A stretch of 64,000 nt of DNA, taken from positions 2,976,001 to 3,040,000 of the forward strand of contig NZ_JAODVR010000001.1 of assembly GCF_025399835.1 (NCBI RefSeq), given 5' to 3'. The stretch's first letter is position 1, and every line of letters begins with the position of its first letter. The position numbers and the translations under genes were made by a program. Shown in pieces: positions 23,849-34,463 of the stretch. This stretch comes from Haloarchaeobius sp. HME9146. GTDB taxonomy: Archaea; Halobacteriota; Halobacteria; Halobacteriales; Natrialbaceae. The notes under the pieces are model-generated. The model was not told where the DNA came from. It did not search any database and saw nothing but the letters and a program-made list of their open reading frames with translations.

Positions 23849-25318
23849 TCAGTTGCCGAACATCTGGCGCATCATCGGGTGCATCTCCATGAGCTGCTCC
23901 TCGGCGATCTCCTCGTACAGCTTGTACGTGATGGAGACCGTCAGCAGCAGCCCGGTACCGGTGACGCCACCGACGGTGCCGAGCATGTTCGCCAGCACCG
24001 CCAGCAGGCCGACCAGCGCACCACCGATGACGGTGACTTGCGGGATGTACCGCTCCATCACCTTCTCGATGACGCCGACGTTCTGGCGGAAGCCGGGGAT
24101 CTGCATCCCGGAGTTCTGAATCTGCTTCGCGGTCGCCTTCGGACCCATGTCGGTCGTCTCGACCCAGAAGATCGCGAACACCGCACCGCCCGCGATCATG
24201 AACGTCAGGTCGACGCCGACACGGATGAGCACCTGCCAGATCTCCATGCTGGCTGCCTGTCCGGTGCTCCACCACATCCAGTCACCGGGCGACTGGATGG
24301 GCGCGAGGTAGTAGAACAGGCCGCCGATGGCCTGTCCACCACTGTACTGGGCGACCCAGTTCGGGAGGCCGACCGCGCTGTTCAGCCCGCGCCCGAGGAA
24401 CTGGATGTTCGCCTGCAGGGCGCGAACCAGGATCATCGGCAGGACGCTCGCGTAGATGAGCTTCACGGGGAAGCGACCGCGTGCGCCCTTGACCCTGGCG
24501 TGACTGAGCGGGATCTCGACCCGCACGGACTCGGCGTAGACGACGATGGTGAAGATGATGATCGTCGTCGCGAGGGCGATTATCTGCCCCTCGGAGCCGA
24601 GGAACTGCGCGAAGCCGGACGTGGTCAGCACGTTGAAGTCGACGTTGCCGACGACGATGGCGTACCACCGGCCGAACATGTCGAAGAAGCCGGTGACGAG
24701 GCTCTGGCTCACGCCTGCCACAATGAACAGGCCGATACCGGAGCCGACGCCCCACTTGCTGACGATCTCGTCCATGAACAGGACGAGGACGCCGCCGACC
24801 AGAATCTGGGCGAAGATGAGCAACTGGACGGCCAGTCCGGCGTTCGCGGTGCCGACGATGCCGGCCATCGTGGACGCCGCCGCCTGCTCGACCGGCAGGA
24901 TGGCGTTCGAGAGGAACACCATCGGCAGGCCGGTCAGGCAGATCATCACCAGCACCAGCAGCTTCTGGAGGCCCTGGTAGAGCACCTGGTCACGCGGATC
25001 GTTGGTGTCGAGTCCGAGCAGGTTCGCCCCACCGAGCAGCTGTAAGACAATGCTCGCCGTGACGATCGGACCGATACCGAGGTGCAGTATCGAGCGATTC
25101 GCGCCCGCCAGTATCGAGCGGAACTGACCGAACGCGTCGCCGCTTGCTCCCGCACCGACCGGAACCGTCCCGAAGACGGTGACGGTGGTGAGGAAGAAGT
25201 ACAGTACGAGCACGCCAGCGGTCCATCCCAGCTTGCGCTTGAACGGGACGTGACCTTCTGGCCGCTGTACTGCGGGCATCCGCGTCAGGACCGGTTCGGC
25301 AGCCTCCTTCCATCCCAT
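23849..25318 (-). CDS. secY: preprotein translocase subunit SecY
   Basis: 489 residues, ten membrane helices; the protein-conducting channel of the Sec translocon. N-terminal RKLGWTAGVLVLYF, plug region after TM1, the LLGGANLLGLDTNDPRD loop and the cytosolic Arg loop (HARVKGARGRFPVKLIYASVLPMI) are standard. Last gene of the spc-type block, directly behind uL15. The 223-bp convergent gap downstream shows no gene. Confidence 0.97.
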   Translation of the reverse strand: MGWKEAAEPVLTRMPAVQRPEGHVPFKRKLGWTAGVLVLYFFLTTVTVFGTVPVGAGASGDAFGQFRSILAGANRSILHLGIGPIVTASIVLQLLGGANLLGLDTNDPRDQVLYQGLQKLLVLVMICLTGLPMVFLSNAILPVEQAAASTMAGIVGTANAGLAVQLLIFAQILVGGVLVLFMDEIVSKWGVGSGIGLFIVAGVSQSLVTGFFDMFGRWYAIVVGNVDFNVLTTSGFAQFLGSEGQIIALATTIIIFTIVVYAESVRVEIPLSHARVKGARGRFPVKLIYASVLPMILVRALQANIQFLGRGLNSAVGLPNWVAQYSGGQAIGGLFYYLAPIQSPGDWMWWSTGQAASMEIWQVLIRVGVDLTFMIAGGAVFAIFWVETTDMGPKATAKQIQNSGMQIPGFRQNVGVIEKVMERYIPQVTVIGGALVGLLAVLANMLGTVGGVTGTGLLLTVSITYKLYEEIAEEQLMEMHPMMRQMFGN

Positions 25319-25321
25319 GGC

Positions 25322-25813
25322 TTATTCCTCGTCGGCGGTCTCGTCTTGAGTGTCTTCCGGTTCTGGCTCCTCCGCGCGGTCGGTCAGCACGGCCTCGCCG
25401 CCGGCCTCTTCGATGAGGCCGCGAGCGCCTGCCGTGAACGCGTCCGCGTGGACTTCGAGCTCGTTGCGCACCTGACCGCCACCGAGGACCTTCACGACGT
25501 CTGCCTCGTGGCCGTCCTCGACGACGTCGCGAGCGTCGACGACGTAGCCGTCGCCGCTCTCCTCTGCGACGCCATCCGCGACGTACAGGGCGATGTCCTC
25601 GTCCAGCTTCTGGACGTTGATCTCTGCGACCTCGTCCTGGACGTCCTGCGGGCGCTTGAACCCGTGCTTGCCGAGCGGTTCGTAGTTGTGGAACTCGTGT
25701 TTGTCACGGCCAGCTCGACCGCGGCCACCACGGTGACCGGCACCACGCCGGTTCTTGTGCGTCCCACCGCCGTGTGTGCGCGAGCCGCGCTGGCGTCGTT
25801 TCTTGCTCGTCAT
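25322..25813 (-). CDS. rpl15: 50S ribosomal protein uL15
   Basis: 163 residues. N-terminal KKRRQRGSRTHGGGTHKNRRGAGHRGGRGRAG Gly/Arg tail that threads into 23S rRNA, followed by an acidic globular domain ending in an Asp/Glu-rich tail. Three nt before secY and behind uL30. Confidence 0.96.
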   Translation of the reverse strand: MTSKKRRQRGSRTHGGGTHKNRRGAGHRGGRGRAGRDKHEFHNYEPLGKHGFKRPQDVQDEVAEINVQKLDEDIALYVADGVAEESGDGYVVDARDVVEDGHEADVVKVLGGGQVRNELEVHADAFTAGARGLIEEAGGEAVLTDRAEEPEPEDTQDETADEE

Positions 25814-25815
25814 TG

Positions 25816-26280
25816 TTATCGCATTGCCTTGAGGAGCTTGTCGATCTCCTCGGTCGTGTGCTTACCGAGCTCGCCACCTTCCTTGGTCGGGTGCTTGATA
25901 CCGTCGTGACCCTTCCGCGGGGGGTGCAGGCGCAGCACCGGGGAGAGACCCTGCTCGCGCAGCGTCGTCTCCTCGGCCAGCAGCGCCTCGGCGAGACTGG
26001 CGATGTCGTCGTAGTCGGTGTTCTCGGCGACCCACTCATCGTCCACGTCGGCGTCACCCTCTGCGGGCTCGGCACGCGTACCGATGACGACCTCCAGCAC
26101 ATCCTGGCTGGGCTCGCCCATCGCGACGTAGTCGTTCACCTTCGTGAGCATGCCACGGTAGGTGTCACGCTCGGGAACGAGCGTGGCGTGGTTGACGCGG
26201 TGAAGATTCAGCATCTTCAGCGTGTCGTGGATGTCGCCGGACATGTCGACCTCACCGCGAATCTGGACGACTGCCTGCAT
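25816..26280 (-). CDS. rpl30: 50S ribosomal protein uL30
   Basis: 154 residues, the long archaeal form. AVVQIRGEVDMSGDIHDTLKMLNLHRVNHATLVP is the conserved N-terminal ferredoxin-like fold. Its start overlaps the uS5 stop by 1 nt. Confidence 0.96.
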   Translation of the reverse strand: MQAVVQIRGEVDMSGDIHDTLKMLNLHRVNHATLVPERDTYRGMLTKVNDYVAMGEPSQDVLEVVIGTRAEPAEGDADVDDEWVAENTDYDDIASLAEALLAEETTLREQGLSPVLRLHPPRKGHDGIKHPTKEGGELGKHTTEEIDKLLKAMR

Positions 26281-26921
26281 TATTCGGCCACCTCCTCAGG
26301 TGTCTGCTGCCGGGCACGGCGCGACTGCGACGCGTTCTCCAGGGCGTTGAACGTCGCCTTGGCGAAGTTGACGGTCGTGCGCGTGTTCCCGTAGCTCTTC
26401 GTCCACGCGTCCTCGATACCGGCGAGCTCCAGCACCTTCCGGACGGTGTCGGACGCCGCCAGACCCAGCCCGAGCGGGGCCGGGATGAGCTCGACCTCGA
26501 CGGACCCGGCTTTACCCGAGGTCCGGTGGGTGAGCGAGTGCGGCTTCGTGGAACGGTCTTCCCACGAACCCGAGCCGCGAGGCACGTCGATGATGTTCAG
26601 TTTCGCGATGCTGATCGCCTTCTGGATGGCAGCCCCGACCTGGTCGTCGCGCCCTTCGGCGTACCCGACGTATCCGTCGCGGTTGCCGATGGCGACGACG
26701 CAGCGGAACTTCACACGTCGGCCAGAGTCGGTCATGCGCTGGACCATGTTGATGTCCAGCACTTCGTCGTCCAGTCCGGGGAGGAGCTGGTCGACGACTT
26801 CGGGCTCCTTCAGCGGGAGACCGGAGTTGAGGGCAGCTTCCATCGTGTCGATGTCGCCCTCCTGAACCTTCTTGCCGAGTCGTGTGACGGGCTCCCAGCC
26901 GTCGTTGTAATTTCGGGCCAT
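26280..26921 (-). CDS. rps5: 30S ribosomal protein uS5
   Basis: 213 residues. The dsRBD-like S5 domain has [19 protein letters not shown], the C-terminal domain [22 protein letters not shown]. Involved in decoding accuracy at the mRNA entry side. Four nt behind uL18. Confidence 0.97.
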   Translation of the reverse strand: MARNYNDGWEPVTRLGKKVQEGDIDTMEAALNSGLPLKEPEVVDQLLPGLDDEVLDINMVQRMTDSGRRVKFRCVVAIGNRDGYVGYAEGRDDQVGAAIQKAISIAKLNIIDVPRGSGSWEDRSTKPHSLTHRTSGKAGSVEVELIPAPLGLGLAASDTVRKVLELAGIEDAWTKSYGNTRTTVNFAKATFNALENASQSRRARQQTPEEVAE

Positions 26922-26925
26922 ATTG

Positions 26926-27477
26926 TTAGAGCTCCATCAGCGTCTCACGCACGTCGTCGAAGTGCGCGGGGAGGTCTGTTGCGTCGAAGTCGCCGCTGTA
27001 CAGCGGCTCGTCGAGTTGCTCTGCGTACTCAGCGATGTGCTCGCCGCGGTTACGCGGCCAGTCAGCCAGCACGGCATCGTTGTGCGGGATCTCGAGGCCA
27101 GCGTCGATAGCGCCCTCCTGGACGGCGAACACCTTCGAACCGGGCGTCGCCGTGTTGAGGCCGATGTCGAGCACTGCTTCGTCGAGACCTGCGTCGATGG
27201 CGCGCTTGCCCGCGAGGAGCCCAGTCAGGTACGCCGCCGGAAGGTTCCCAGTGGGAGCCTCCCAGCCGTACTCGGCCAGGTCCTGCGAGTGCGCACTCGC
27301 GAGTGTGTTGTCACCGTCGGGGCCGGGGGAGACCAGCTGCGCCGTCATGTGCTTGTTGCTCTTGCGTGCAACGAGCCGGGGTTTCCCGGATTTCAGCAGG
27401 CGCAACCTCTGATGGTAGTCGGTCCGGACCTCGCGGCGACGCCGCATCGGAACCTTGTATCGTGGTCCTGTCGCCAT
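26926..27477 (-). CDS. rpl18: 50S ribosomal protein uL18
   Basis: 183 residues; binds 5S rRNA with uL5. [30 protein letters not shown] is the archaeal N-terminus. Directly follows eL19 (adjacent stop and start). Confidence 0.97.
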   Translation of the reverse strand: MATGPRYKVPMRRRREVRTDYHQRLRLLKSGKPRLVARKSNKHMTAQLVSPGPDGDNTLASAHSQDLAEYGWEAPTGNLPAAYLTGLLAGKRAIDAGLDEAVLDIGLNTATPGSKVFAVQEGAIDAGLEIPHNDAVLADWPRNRGEHIAEYAEQLDEPLYSGDFDATDLPAHFDDVRETLMEL

Positions 27478-27927
27478 TTATTCGTCACCGTAGTTGTTGT
27501 CGATGTAGTTCAGCAGGTACTGGACGCTGCGGAACTCCCCGCCACGGGCCTTGTTGTAGAGCTCACGGTACTGCGTACGCGTGATCTCGCCGTTGCCGCG
27601 GAGTTCGTTGAGCTTCTTTCGCTGCGCGCGGATACGCTTTTGCCACTCCTTCTTCGAGTTGGCGCGACCGCCTTTCTTGCCCTTGCGCTTGCCCGGACCC
27701 TTCTGGTGGCCGTAGGCGCGCTTGGCTTTGCGTTCGCGGGAGCGACCCTTGGAGTTGCCTTTCTTCTCCTTCGCTCGAATCGAGCCTTCGTCGACGAGCT
27801 CACGGATGTCCTCACGGGTGATCGCTTCGGAGATGTCACCCTGCGAGTCGGGGTCGAACCAGACGCGGTTCTTCCCACAGTCGAGGACGTCCGCAGCCAG
27901 TCGCTTCTGGGCTGCCAGATCAGTCAT
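27478..27927 (-). CDS. rpl19e: 50S ribosomal protein eL19
   Basis: 149 residues, archaeal/eukaryal family. N-terminal helical domain with [16 protein letters not shown], a very basic middle ([18 protein letters not shown]) contacting rRNA, C-terminal helices. Its start overlaps the eL32 stop by 8 nt. Confidence 0.97.
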   Translation of the reverse strand: MTDLAAQKRLAADVLDCGKNRVWFDPDSQGDISEAITREDIRELVDEGSIRAKEKKGNSKGRSRERKAKRAYGHQKGPGKRKGKKGGRANSKKEWQKRIRAQRKKLNELRGNGEITRTQYRELYNKARGGEFRSVQYLLNYIDNNYGDE

Positions 27928-28633
27928 CTTGTTCCACCTCGACTTCCACGTAGGTCGGGTTCAGCACCCGGATCTCCTGTTCCTCTGCCTGTTCCTCGAT
28001 ACGCTCGCGCTTGCGAGCGCCGACGGTCGAGGCGATGCGCACTGCCTGGGTGTCGCCGTCGACACCCTCGAGGTCGTCCGTGTTGTGCACACGGACCTCG
28101 TCGAAGCCCGAGGGGTGCTTGCCGCGAACCTCGGTAGGCGTGCGGTAGCCAGCCTCGACCTTCGGGCCCTTGCCCTTGATGCCACGGCGCTGCTTGGACA
28201 GGCCGCCGCGGGGTTTGCGCCACGAGGTCGGGGTGCGCTTCTTCTTGTGGTAGTCCTGGCGGTTGAACTGCGGCTTCCCGTCCTTCCGACGCTTCTGGAG
28301 CAGCTGCTCCGTCCGCTCGTCGAGTTCGGGGGTCTTCTCGACCAGCCCGCGGGGCTGCAGTTCGGTTTCGACGTCCTCGGCCGCCTCGGCCTCGGCTTCG
28401 TCTTCTTCCTCGCCTTCGATCTCTGCTTCGGTCTCCTCGGTCACTTCGAGGTCGCCGACGTCGGCCTTGATACGCGCAGCGAGCGCGTTCCCGATGCCCT
28501 CGACCTCTGCGAGGTCGGACTGGGAGGCCTTCTTGATGTCTTCGACGGTCTCGAAGCCGGCGTCGCGAAGGGCGTCCGCCTTCGTCTCGCCGACACCGCT
28601 GATGTCTTCGAGTTCCTGGGGTTCGTCTGCCAT
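27920..28633 (-). CDS. rpl32e: 50S ribosomal protein eL32 with N-terminal HhH extension
   Basis: 237 residues, about 100 longer than the eukaryal core. Residues 1-70 form a helix-hairpin-helix module ([17 protein letters not shown] and [12 protein letters not shown]), 73-100 an acidic linker, and about 115-237 the eL32 core ([24 protein letters not shown]). The HhH addition is known in haloarchaeal eL32. Confidence 0.96.
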   Translation of the reverse strand: MADEPQELEDISGVGETKADALRDAGFETVEDIKKASQSDLAEVEGIGNALAARIKADVGDLEVTEETEAEIEGEEEDEAEAEAAEDVETELQPRGLVEKTPELDERTEQLLQKRRKDGKPQFNRQDYHKKKRTPTSWRKPRGGLSKQRRGIKGKGPKVEAGYRTPTEVRGKHPSGFDEVRVHNTDDLEGVDGDTQAVRIASTVGARKRERIEEQAEEQEIRVLNPTYVEVEVEQDD

Positions 28634-28636
28634 ACG

Positions 28637-29170
28637 TTAGGCACCTCCCTTGCGAGGCTTCTGCGTGATGTACACGCCGTCCTGGAAGACACGGGTGTCC
28701 TTGCCGCTGACGCGTGTCAGCTGCTCGATATCGGCGGCGGTCTGCCCGACGTCCTCCTTGCTGGGGCCGCTGAGGGTCAGTGCTTCGCCGTCGACCTGCA
28801 CCTGTGTGTCTCCGTGGATGTTCGTTCGTCGCGGTGCGCGCTCACCGAGGAAGTTCTCGATGACGACCTCACTGCCCTCGACGTTCACCTGCATCGGGAA
28901 GTGAGAGTAGAAGACTTCCATCTCGTACTCCCATCCCTCGGTGACGCCGTGGAACATGTTCGTGATGTGGCTCTCGAAGGTACCGACGGTCGAACGCGTC
29001 TTCGCGTTCTCGACGTCGGACTCGATGACCACCTGGTCGTCCTCGACGCTCACGCTGATGTCGGGGTACCAGAGGCGTCGTGTGACCGACCCCTCGGGAC
29101 CGTCGACGGTGAGGTCGAGATGGTCCACCTCGGCGCTTACTTCGTCCGGAATGTCCAGTTCTACTCGCAT
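28637..29170 (-). CDS. rpl6: 50S ribosomal protein uL6
   Basis: 177 residues with two repeats of the L6 fold. Near the factor-binding region of the large subunit. Between eL32 and uS8 with gaps of 3 nt. Confidence 0.97.
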   Translation of the reverse strand: MRVELDIPDEVSAEVDHLDLTVDGPEGSVTRRLWYPDISVSVEDDQVVIESDVENAKTRSTVGTFESHITNMFHGVTEGWEYEMEVFYSHFPMQVNVEGSEVVIENFLGERAPRRTNIHGDTQVQVDGEALTLSGPSKEDVGQTAADIEQLTRVSGKDTRVFQDGVYITQKPRKGGA

Positions 29171-29173
29171 TGT

Positions 29174-29566
29174 TTAGTAGACGTATGCGATCACCTGGCC
29201 GCCAACGCCCTGCTCGCGTGCATCGTAGTGGCTCATGACGCCCTGACTGGTCGTCACGATGAGCGCACCGTAGTCACGCGCGGGGAGATATCGCTTCTCC
29301 CACTTCTCGTACTCGTCTGCCGCGACGGAGTAACGAGGCTTGACGGGGCCGCATTCGTTGATCGCGCCTTTCAGTTCGACCTCGAACCGACCGGACTTAC
29401 CGTCGTCGACGAACTCGAAGCCGTCGATGTACCCGTGGTCGTAGAAGACCTCGAGGACGCTGCCGATCTGGTTCGACGCGGGCTTTACCGTGTGTGTGAG
29501 ATGCCCAACGCTCTCTGCGTTGTTCACGCCGGAGAGCGCGTTGCTGAATGGGTCGTTCGCTGTCAT
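29174..29566 (-). CDS. rps8: 30S ribosomal protein uS8
   Basis: 130 residues. C-terminal VTTSQGVMSHYDAREQGVGGQVIAYVY is the conserved 16S rRNA-binding part. Separated from uS14 by 2 nt. Confidence 0.97.
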   Translation of the reverse strand: MTANDPFSNALSGVNNAESVGHLTHTVKPASNQIGSVLEVFYDHGYIDGFEFVDDGKSGRFEVELKGAINECGPVKPRYSVAADEYEKWEKRYLPARDYGALIVTTSQGVMSHYDAREQGVGGQVIAYVY

Positions 29567-29568
29567 GA

Positions 29569-29745
29569 TTATCGGTACTTTTTGAAGCCCATCTCACGGG
29601 CGATCTCCCGGAAGCACTGCCGACACAGCCAGATGTCGTACTTGCCAACGAGGCCCTGCTTGCGGCCACAGCGCTGGCACTCCTCGAACTGGCCGGTTCG
29701 CTTTGCGGCCTGCTCACCGGTCTCTTGCTCTTGACTTTCACTCAT
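29569..29745 (-). CDS. rps14: 30S ribosomal protein uS14 (zinc-binding form)
   Basis: 58 residues. C23-x2-C26 and C41-x2-C44 form the zinc ribbon of archaeal/eukaryal S14/S29. Start ATG at 29745 overlaps the uL5 stop by 8 nt; standard position between uL5 and uS8. Confidence 0.96.
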   Translation of the reverse strand: MSESQEQETGEQAAKRTGQFEECQRCGRKQGLVGKYDIWLCRQCFREIAREMGFKKYR

Positions 29746-30262
29746 CCTTGTTCACCTCGACGTCGAATTCCGATTCGAGGAACGCGACTGCGTCCTCGGG
29801 GGTGAGACGGTGACCCGCCGGAATCTGACGCGACCGCTTGTCGCGCTTCTTCACGCGGTAGCCCGGACGGACGAGGTTGACCGTCACGTCCAGTCCGAAG
29901 ATACCGATGTTCGGGTCGTACTCCTGAGACGGGAACTCGGTGTGCTCTTCGACACCGAAGCTGAAGTTCCCGGTCTGGTCGAACTGCTTCGCGTCGATCT
30001 CGGCGAGCGGCAGTGCGGTCTCGAGGAACTCGCGGGCCTCCGGACCGCGGAGGGTGACCTTCGCGCCGATCGGGTCGCCCTGACGGATGCCGAAGTCCGG
30101 GAGGGTCGCCTTCGCCTGCGTGCGAACGGACTCCTGCCCGGTGACCTCCTCGAGGATGCCTTCAGCGTTCTGGAGTGCGCGGCCACCTTCGCCGACGCCC
30201 ATGTGGACGACGACCTTCTCGACGGTGGGCGTGCGCATCTCGTGGAACTCGGCCTCGCTCAT
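29738..30262 (-). CDS. rpl5: 50S ribosomal protein uL5
   Basis: 174 residues. [20 protein letters not shown]-terminus and the [22 protein letters not shown]-terminus are conserved. Binds 5S rRNA and the P-site tRNA region. Overlaps the eS4 stop by 4 nt. Confidence 0.97.
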   Translation of the reverse strand: MSEAEFHEMRTPTVEKVVVHMGVGEGGRALQNAEGILEEVTGQESVRTQAKATLPDFGIRQGDPIGAKVTLRGPEAREFLETALPLAEIDAKQFDQTGNFSFGVEEHTEFPSQEYDPNIGIFGLDVTVNLVRPGYRVKKRDKRSRQIPAGHRLTPEDAVAFLESEFDVEVNKDE

Positions 30263-30960
30263 TCGTCATCACCTGTGAAGTTCTCGTCGATGACGACGAC
30301 GTAGTTCTCGATGGTCTCGAACGAGCCGTCGTCCTGGTCGACGACGACGGTGTTGTTCCCGGAGCCCATCGTCACCTGGATCTCGGAGATCTCGCCGACC
30401 TCGCCCGCGTGACTGCCCTTGACGGCGGTCACGAGCGCGCCTTCCTCGTACGGGAAGTGGGCGACGATCTCGTTGGTCTCGTTGTCGATGACGAGGGAGT
30501 CCTTCGTGCTGTACTCACTGGCGTCCGCGAGCTGCAGGTTCTGACCGTCGTGGAGCGAGATCTGGGTCTCGCCACCGGTGACCTGCTGCTTGTCGACGAT
30601 CTTGCCGAGCTTGGAGTCTGCCGCGTCCGCCGCGATGGGCGAGAGGGCCAGACGGCCACCCTCGTCGGGGAAGACGCGGTAGTACTCGTCACGCTCGGTG
30701 AACGCGACGATGTCGAACATGCCGATGGGGCGCTGTTCGTCGGAGACCGCCTTGCCGTTGACCAGGACGGTGCCCTGGTTGAGGGCGTAGCGGGCTTCCT
30801 TCTTCGAGTCGACGTAACCGAGCACGTCGCGGAGCAGGATGACCAGCGGGACACCCTCCTCGCCGTGGGGGCCGGCGTCGGCCTTCACGGTGAACGTGTT
30901 GGTCTTGCGCTCGACGGGCCAGGACTTCGGAACGGAGAGTCGCTTCTGGTGCTTCGTCAT
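30259..30960 (-). CDS. rps4e: 30S ribosomal protein eS4
   Basis: 233 residues. S4-like RNA-binding domain followed by the eS4 core ([25 protein letters not shown]) and a C-terminal KOW motif. Overlaps the uL24 stop by 4 nt. Confidence 0.97.
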   Translation of the reverse strand: MTKHQKRLSVPKSWPVERKTNTFTVKADAGPHGEEGVPLVILLRDVLGYVDSKKEARYALNQGTVLVNGKAVSDEQRPIGMFDIVAFTERDEYYRVFPDEGGRLALSPIAADAADSKLGKIVDKQQVTGGETQISLHDGQNLQLADASEYSTKDSLVIDNETNEIVAHFPYEEGALVTAVKGSHAGEVGEISEIQVTMGSGNNTVVVDQDDGSFETIENYVVVIDENFTGDDE

Positions 30961-31313
30961 TCTGCATCACCTTCCAGACGCGCCACCCGACGCTCGTCTT
31001 CGAGGTCGAGCTCCGTGATACGGACGTTCGAGGGCTCCAGACGGCGGGGAACCTCCTCGCCGTCGGCCTTCTCGAGCGTCACGCCCTCGACCGAGATGGT
31101 CGAGGACTTGAGGTCGACGTCGAGGACTTCGCCTTCTTCGCCGGCGAAGTCTCCGCGCATGACCTCGACCGTGTCGCCCTCGTTGACGCGGGCGCGACGG
31201 CGGCCGTACTCCTCACGGAGGTCCTCGGACAGCGTCGAACGGACCTGCTTCTGCTTCTTGTGCAGGGGTGCGCGTGCTGCCTGGTTGCGCTGTTTGCGTG
31301 GTTGTCGTGTCAT
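30957..31313 (-). CDS. rpl24: 50S ribosomal protein uL24
   Basis: 118 residues. KOW motif [25 protein letters not shown] in the middle, basic N-terminus. Assembly initiator near the exit tunnel. Overlaps uL14 by 4 nt. Confidence 0.97.
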   Translation of the reverse strand: MTRQPRKQRNQAARAPLHKKQKQVRSTLSEDLREEYGRRRARVNEGDTVEVMRGDFAGEEGEVLDVDLKSSTISVEGVTLEKADGEEVPRRLEPSNVRITELDLEDERRVARLEGDAE

Positions 31314-31708
31314 ACTATCATCGTAGCCGTGGATGCGATGCTTCCGAATCGCTCTGCCACTTCACGCGCGATGGGGCCCTTGATCTCCGAGCCCTGCGGT
31401 TCCTCGTTCTCGTTGATGAGGACGGCCGCGTTGTCTTCGAACTTCACGCGCGTTCCGTCGGGACGACGGATCGGCTTGCGCTGCCGGATGATGACGGCTT
31501 CCTTGACCTGGCGACGCTCTTCGGGCGTCCCCTTGGTCACGGAGACGGTCACCTTGTCACCGATACCCCCCTTGGGGTGTCGGTTCTTGGTTCCGTGGTA
31601 GCCAGCGATGGAGATGATCTTCACCTCACGCGCGCCGGTGTTGTCGGAACACGTCAGCAGCGAGCCCTTCTCGAGGCCCTGAGTCACGTCGGCTTTGAGG
31701 GCCTCCAT
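31310..31708 (-). CDS. rpl14: 50S ribosomal protein uL14
   Basis: 132 residues from the ATG at 31708; a GTG one codon earlier is less likely. [17 protein letters not shown] is the family hallmark. Part of the subunit-interface bridge. The stop and start of uS17/uL14 share one base (TGATG). Confidence 0.96.
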   Translation of the reverse strand: MEALKADVTQGLEKGSLLTCSDNTGAREVKIISIAGYHGTKNRHPKGGIGDKVTVSVTKGTPEERRQVKEAVIIRQRKPIRRPDGTRVKFEDNAAVLINENEEPQGSEIKGPIAREVAERFGSIASTATMIV

Positions 31709-32061
31709 CACTCGTCACCTCCTCGGGGCTGGTAGGTGTCGTCGTGAGCGAGCTGCTCGACGACGACGTGGGCTTTCGTCTTCGAAAGTGGTCGTGTCTC
31801 TGCGATGCGAACCGTATCGCCAACCGTGAGGTCCATGCACGTCGGTGCATGGGCCGGGACCCGCGAACGCCGCTTCATGTAGCGGTCGTACTTGGGAACC
31901 CGGACGTCGTACTCACGTTCGACGATGACGGTTTTGTCCATGTCTGTGGAGGCTACCGTTCCTTCGAGTGTCTGGCCGCGCACGGCGAGTTCGCCGTGGA
32001 ACGGGCAGTCGTCGTCGGAACAGGTACCCTCCGGTTCGGGTACGTTCAGTCCTATCGCCAT
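31708..32061 (-). CDS. rps17: 30S ribosomal protein uS17
   Basis: 117 residues; OB-fold with [18 protein letters not shown] and [17 protein letters not shown]. The archaeal N-terminal extension has a C-x4-C pair (C14, C19). Overlaps the RNase P gene by 10 nt. Confidence 0.96.
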   Translation of the reverse strand: MAIGLNVPEPEGTCSDDDCPFHGELAVRGQTLEGTVASTDMDKTVIVEREYDVRVPKYDRYMKRRSRVPAHAPTCMDLTVGDTVRIAETRPLSKTKAHVVVEQLAHDDTYQPRGGDE

Positions 32062-32417
32062 TTCGAATCACCTGTGGTTTCGGTGCGAAGGGCGGGTCGT
32101 GAGAGCAGTCTGACTCCATCCACCGTAACGTAGGCGACGTCGTCGCCGGTAGGGATGCCCGGTTTCGACGTCGTCCCCGACCCCTTCTCGGGGTCGGCGG
32201 TTTCATCTGTGAGTCGGAACTCGAATACCGTGCCCTGCTTCGGCACCTGGCGCACCCGAGACTCGCCATCGACACGGTCCTCCACGTGGAGGGTCTGCAT
32301 CGTCTCGATGACGATGCGGCCCGCTATCCCGACGAGGTCGGGGTTCGCGGCGTCGACGACCTCCACGTAGAGGCCGTTGAGTTCGTGTCGTGGGAGCGTC
32401 TCGGGTGTTAGCGCCAT
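32052..32417 (-). CDS. rnp1: ribonuclease P protein component 1 (Rpp29/Pop4)
   Basis: 121 residues; Sm-like barrel with [20 protein letters not shown] and [11 protein letters not shown] protein cofactor of tRNA 5'-end maturation. Its position inside the ribosomal operon between uL29 and uS17 is conserved in archaea. Confidence 0.95.
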   Translation of the reverse strand: MALTPETLPRHELNGLYVEVVDAANPDLVGIAGRIVIETMQTLHVEDRVDGESRVRQVPKQGTVFEFRLTDETADPEKGSGTTSKPGIPTGDDVAYVTVDGVRLLSRPALRTETTGDSKWR

Positions 32418-32422
32418 GGTGG

Positions 32423-32638
32423 TTATTCTTCGTCCTCGAAGTCGCCTTCTTCCTGCTGGATCGTCTTGATCCGCGCGATGGTCTTGCGGAGCTCGCCGAT
32501 GCGGCCCGGGTTCTCCGGGGCACCACCGGCGGCCTGCACGGCCTTCGCGTTCAGGAGTTCGGTCTCCAGCTCTTCGAGTTCTTCTTCGCGCTCACGCGGG
32601 GTGAGCTCGCGGACTTCTTCGGGGTGGAGAATCGCCAT
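32423..32638 (-). CDS. rpl29: 50S ribosomal protein uL29
   Basis: 71 residues, helical hairpin: [24 protein letters not shown] and the [16 protein letters not shown] helix. Located at the exit-tunnel rim. Directly behind uS3. Confidence 0.96.
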   Translation of the reverse strand: MAILHPEEVRELTPREREEELEELETELLNAKAVQAAGGAPENPGRIGELRKTIARIKTIQQEEGDFEDEE

Positions 32639-32641
32639 GGG

Positions 32642-33562
32642 TTATTCCTCCTCCTCGTCGTCGTCCATCTCCTCGACCATCGCGGCCGCCTCTTCTTCGA
32701 CGGCCTCGTCGAGTTCTTCCAGTTCGTCTTCGATCTCGTCGTCGCCTTCGGGGACTTCGACCTCTTCGAACTCCTCGTCGGCGTCCTCGTCGAGAACCTC
32801 TTCGACGACTTCCTCGTCGGCGGGATCGGGCTCGGCGGCCTCGCTGGGCTCGCCCTCCTGGGCCTCGTCGACGATCTCGTCGAGCTCCTCTTCGGAGGGC
32901 TCTTCGAGCAGTTCCTCGACGGCCTCGTTGGCCTCGACGGCCTCGGGGGCAACCTCGTTGACGTCCTCGCCCTCGTAGATCTCGAAGTCGTCGGGGAGCT
33001 CGGCCTCCGGCGGGATGATCTTCACCGTGACGCCGATGGTACCGAGCTTCATGACTGCCACACCCTGGCCTTCGTCGACGATCTCCTCTGCGGGCTCGCC
33101 GTTGTGCTTGATGTAGCCGTCGTTGAACTTCTCGACGCGCGAGCGCGCGCCGGTGACCTTCCCGCTCAGGACGATCTCGGCACCGAGGGCACCGGAGTCC
33201 ATGATGCGTTCGAGGGTCGTGTGGCCGGCCTTACGGAAGTACCAGCCGCGCTCGAGCGCGTTGGCGAGGCGGTCCGCGACGATGCGTGCGTTGAGGTCGG
33301 GTTCTTCGACCTCCTGCACGTCGATCTGGGGGTCCTCGAGGTTGAACTTCTCCTCGAGCATCGTCGTGACCTTCCGGATGTTCTCACCGCCCTTGCCGAT
33401 GACCATACCGGGCTTCTCGGCTTTGAGCACGATCTGTGTGCCCATGGGCGTCTTGGCGACCTCCATGCCGCCGTAGCCAGCTCGACCGAGCTCTTCTGCG
33501 AAGAACTCGTCGATCTGGGACCGCTGCATACCGTCTCGGATGAACTGGTGTTCGTCTGCCAT
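32642..33562 (-). CDS. rps3: 30S ribosomal protein uS3 with long acidic tail
   Basis: 306 residues from the ATG at 33562. KH type-2 domain with [12 protein letters not shown] (mRNA entry), then the S3 C-terminal domain to about residue 199. The last 107 residues are 58 Asp/Glu with no Lys or Arg, a haloarchaeal-type tail here unusually long. The longer frame to 33616 overlaps uL22 and is rejected. Confidence 0.96.
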   Translation of the reverse strand: MADEHQFIRDGMQRSQIDEFFAEELGRAGYGGMEVAKTPMGTQIVLKAEKPGMVIGKGGENIRKVTTMLEEKFNLEDPQIDVQEVEEPDLNARIVADRLANALERGWYFRKAGHTTLERIMDSGALGAEIVLSGKVTGARSRVEKFNDGYIKHNGEPAEEIVDEGQGVAVMKLGTIGVTVKIIPPEAELPDDFEIYEGEDVNEVAPEAVEANEAVEELLEEPSEEELDEIVDEAQEGEPSEAAEPDPADEEVVEEVLDEDADEEFEEVEVPEGDDEIEDELEELDEAVEEEAAAMVEEMDDDEEEE

Positions 33563-34023
33563 TAGTTCTCGACCTCCTCGACGATTATCTCGACGTCGAC
33601 CTGCGGCGTGTTCCACGCCGTGGCACGTCCCATCGCGCGGGGCTTGCGGCCCGGCGACTCACCGACCTTGTGGGCGGCGACGTGGATGATCTCCATCGAT
33701 TCGCCATCGAAGCCCTGGTGGTCGGCGTTGGCTGCGACGTTCTCCAGCAGGTCGAGGAACGCCTTGCTGGCCTTCTCGGGGTAGCGGCCGGCGTCCCAGC
33801 CGTCGATGTCGCCCTTGTGGCCGACGCCGCTGTTGTGCTGCTTGAACGGAACGGACCGCTCGCCCTTGATGACCGCGTCGAGGTACTCCTGTGCCTCGGC
33901 GACGGTCTTGCCCTTGATCTCTCGGGCGATGGCCTTGCTGTGCTTGTTGCTCATGTGACGCTCCCGGAGCATGGCCTTGGCCGTCTTCTCCGGATCCGCG
34001 TCGACGCTGTAGTTGATTCCCAT
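33562..34023 (-). CDS. rpl22: 50S ribosomal protein uL22
   Basis: 153 residues from the ATG at 34023. [25 protein letters not shown] is the haloarchaeal N-terminus. The central hairpin lines the peptide exit tunnel. Its stop shares one base with the uS3 start; the same frame extends upstream to 34575 without a plausible protein. Confidence 0.96.
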   Translation of the reverse strand: MGINYSVDADPEKTAKAMLRERHMSNKHSKAIAREIKGKTVAEAQEYLDAVIKGERSVPFKQHNSGVGHKGDIDGWDAGRYPEKASKAFLDLLENVAANADHQGFDGESMEIIHVAAHKVGESPGRKPRAMGRATAWNTPQVDVEIIVEEVEN

Positions 34024-34031
34024 GGTATCGA

Positions 34032-34463
34032 TCACTTCAGGGGCACGAACTTCGAGGAGCGCGTCGCACCGATACCCGCCTGTCCGTGCGTGACGGACGA
34101 GCGTGTGAGCTGGAACTCGCCAAGGTAGTGGCCGATCATCTCGGGCTTGACCTTGACGCGCTCGAACTCCTGACCCGTGTAGACGGCGAAGGTCAGGTCC
34201 ACGAACTCCGGCAGCACCGGCATGTCGCGCAGGTGCGTGCGGATCGGGTTGTTGGCGCTCTCCTGTTCGTCGTAGTCGCGGGCCTTCTCGAGAAGCTTCT
34301 GCTTCTCGACGGAGAGACCGCGCTTGATGCTTCGCCGCATGCGGGCGGGGAGCTGTTCTGCGACTTCCTCGAGCTCCATCTCCTGCAGCTCGTCGAGCGT
34401 GTAGCCGCGGTAGGTGAACTCCTCGTCCTCGTCGCGGCCAGTTCTGTAGTCGGGTTGACTCAT
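34032..34463 (-). CDS. rps19: 30S ribosomal protein uS19
   Basis: 143 residues. The C-terminal [32 protein letters not shown] is typical. Head of the small subunit. Overlaps the uL2 stop by 4 nt. Confidence 0.97.
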   Translation of the reverse strand: MSQPDYRTGRDEDEEFTYRGYTLDELQEMELEEVAEQLPARMRRSIKRGLSVEKQKLLEKARDYDEQESANNPIRTHLRDMPVLPEFVDLTFAVYTGQEFERVKVKPEMIGHYLGEFQLTRSSVTHGQAGIGATRSSKFVPLK

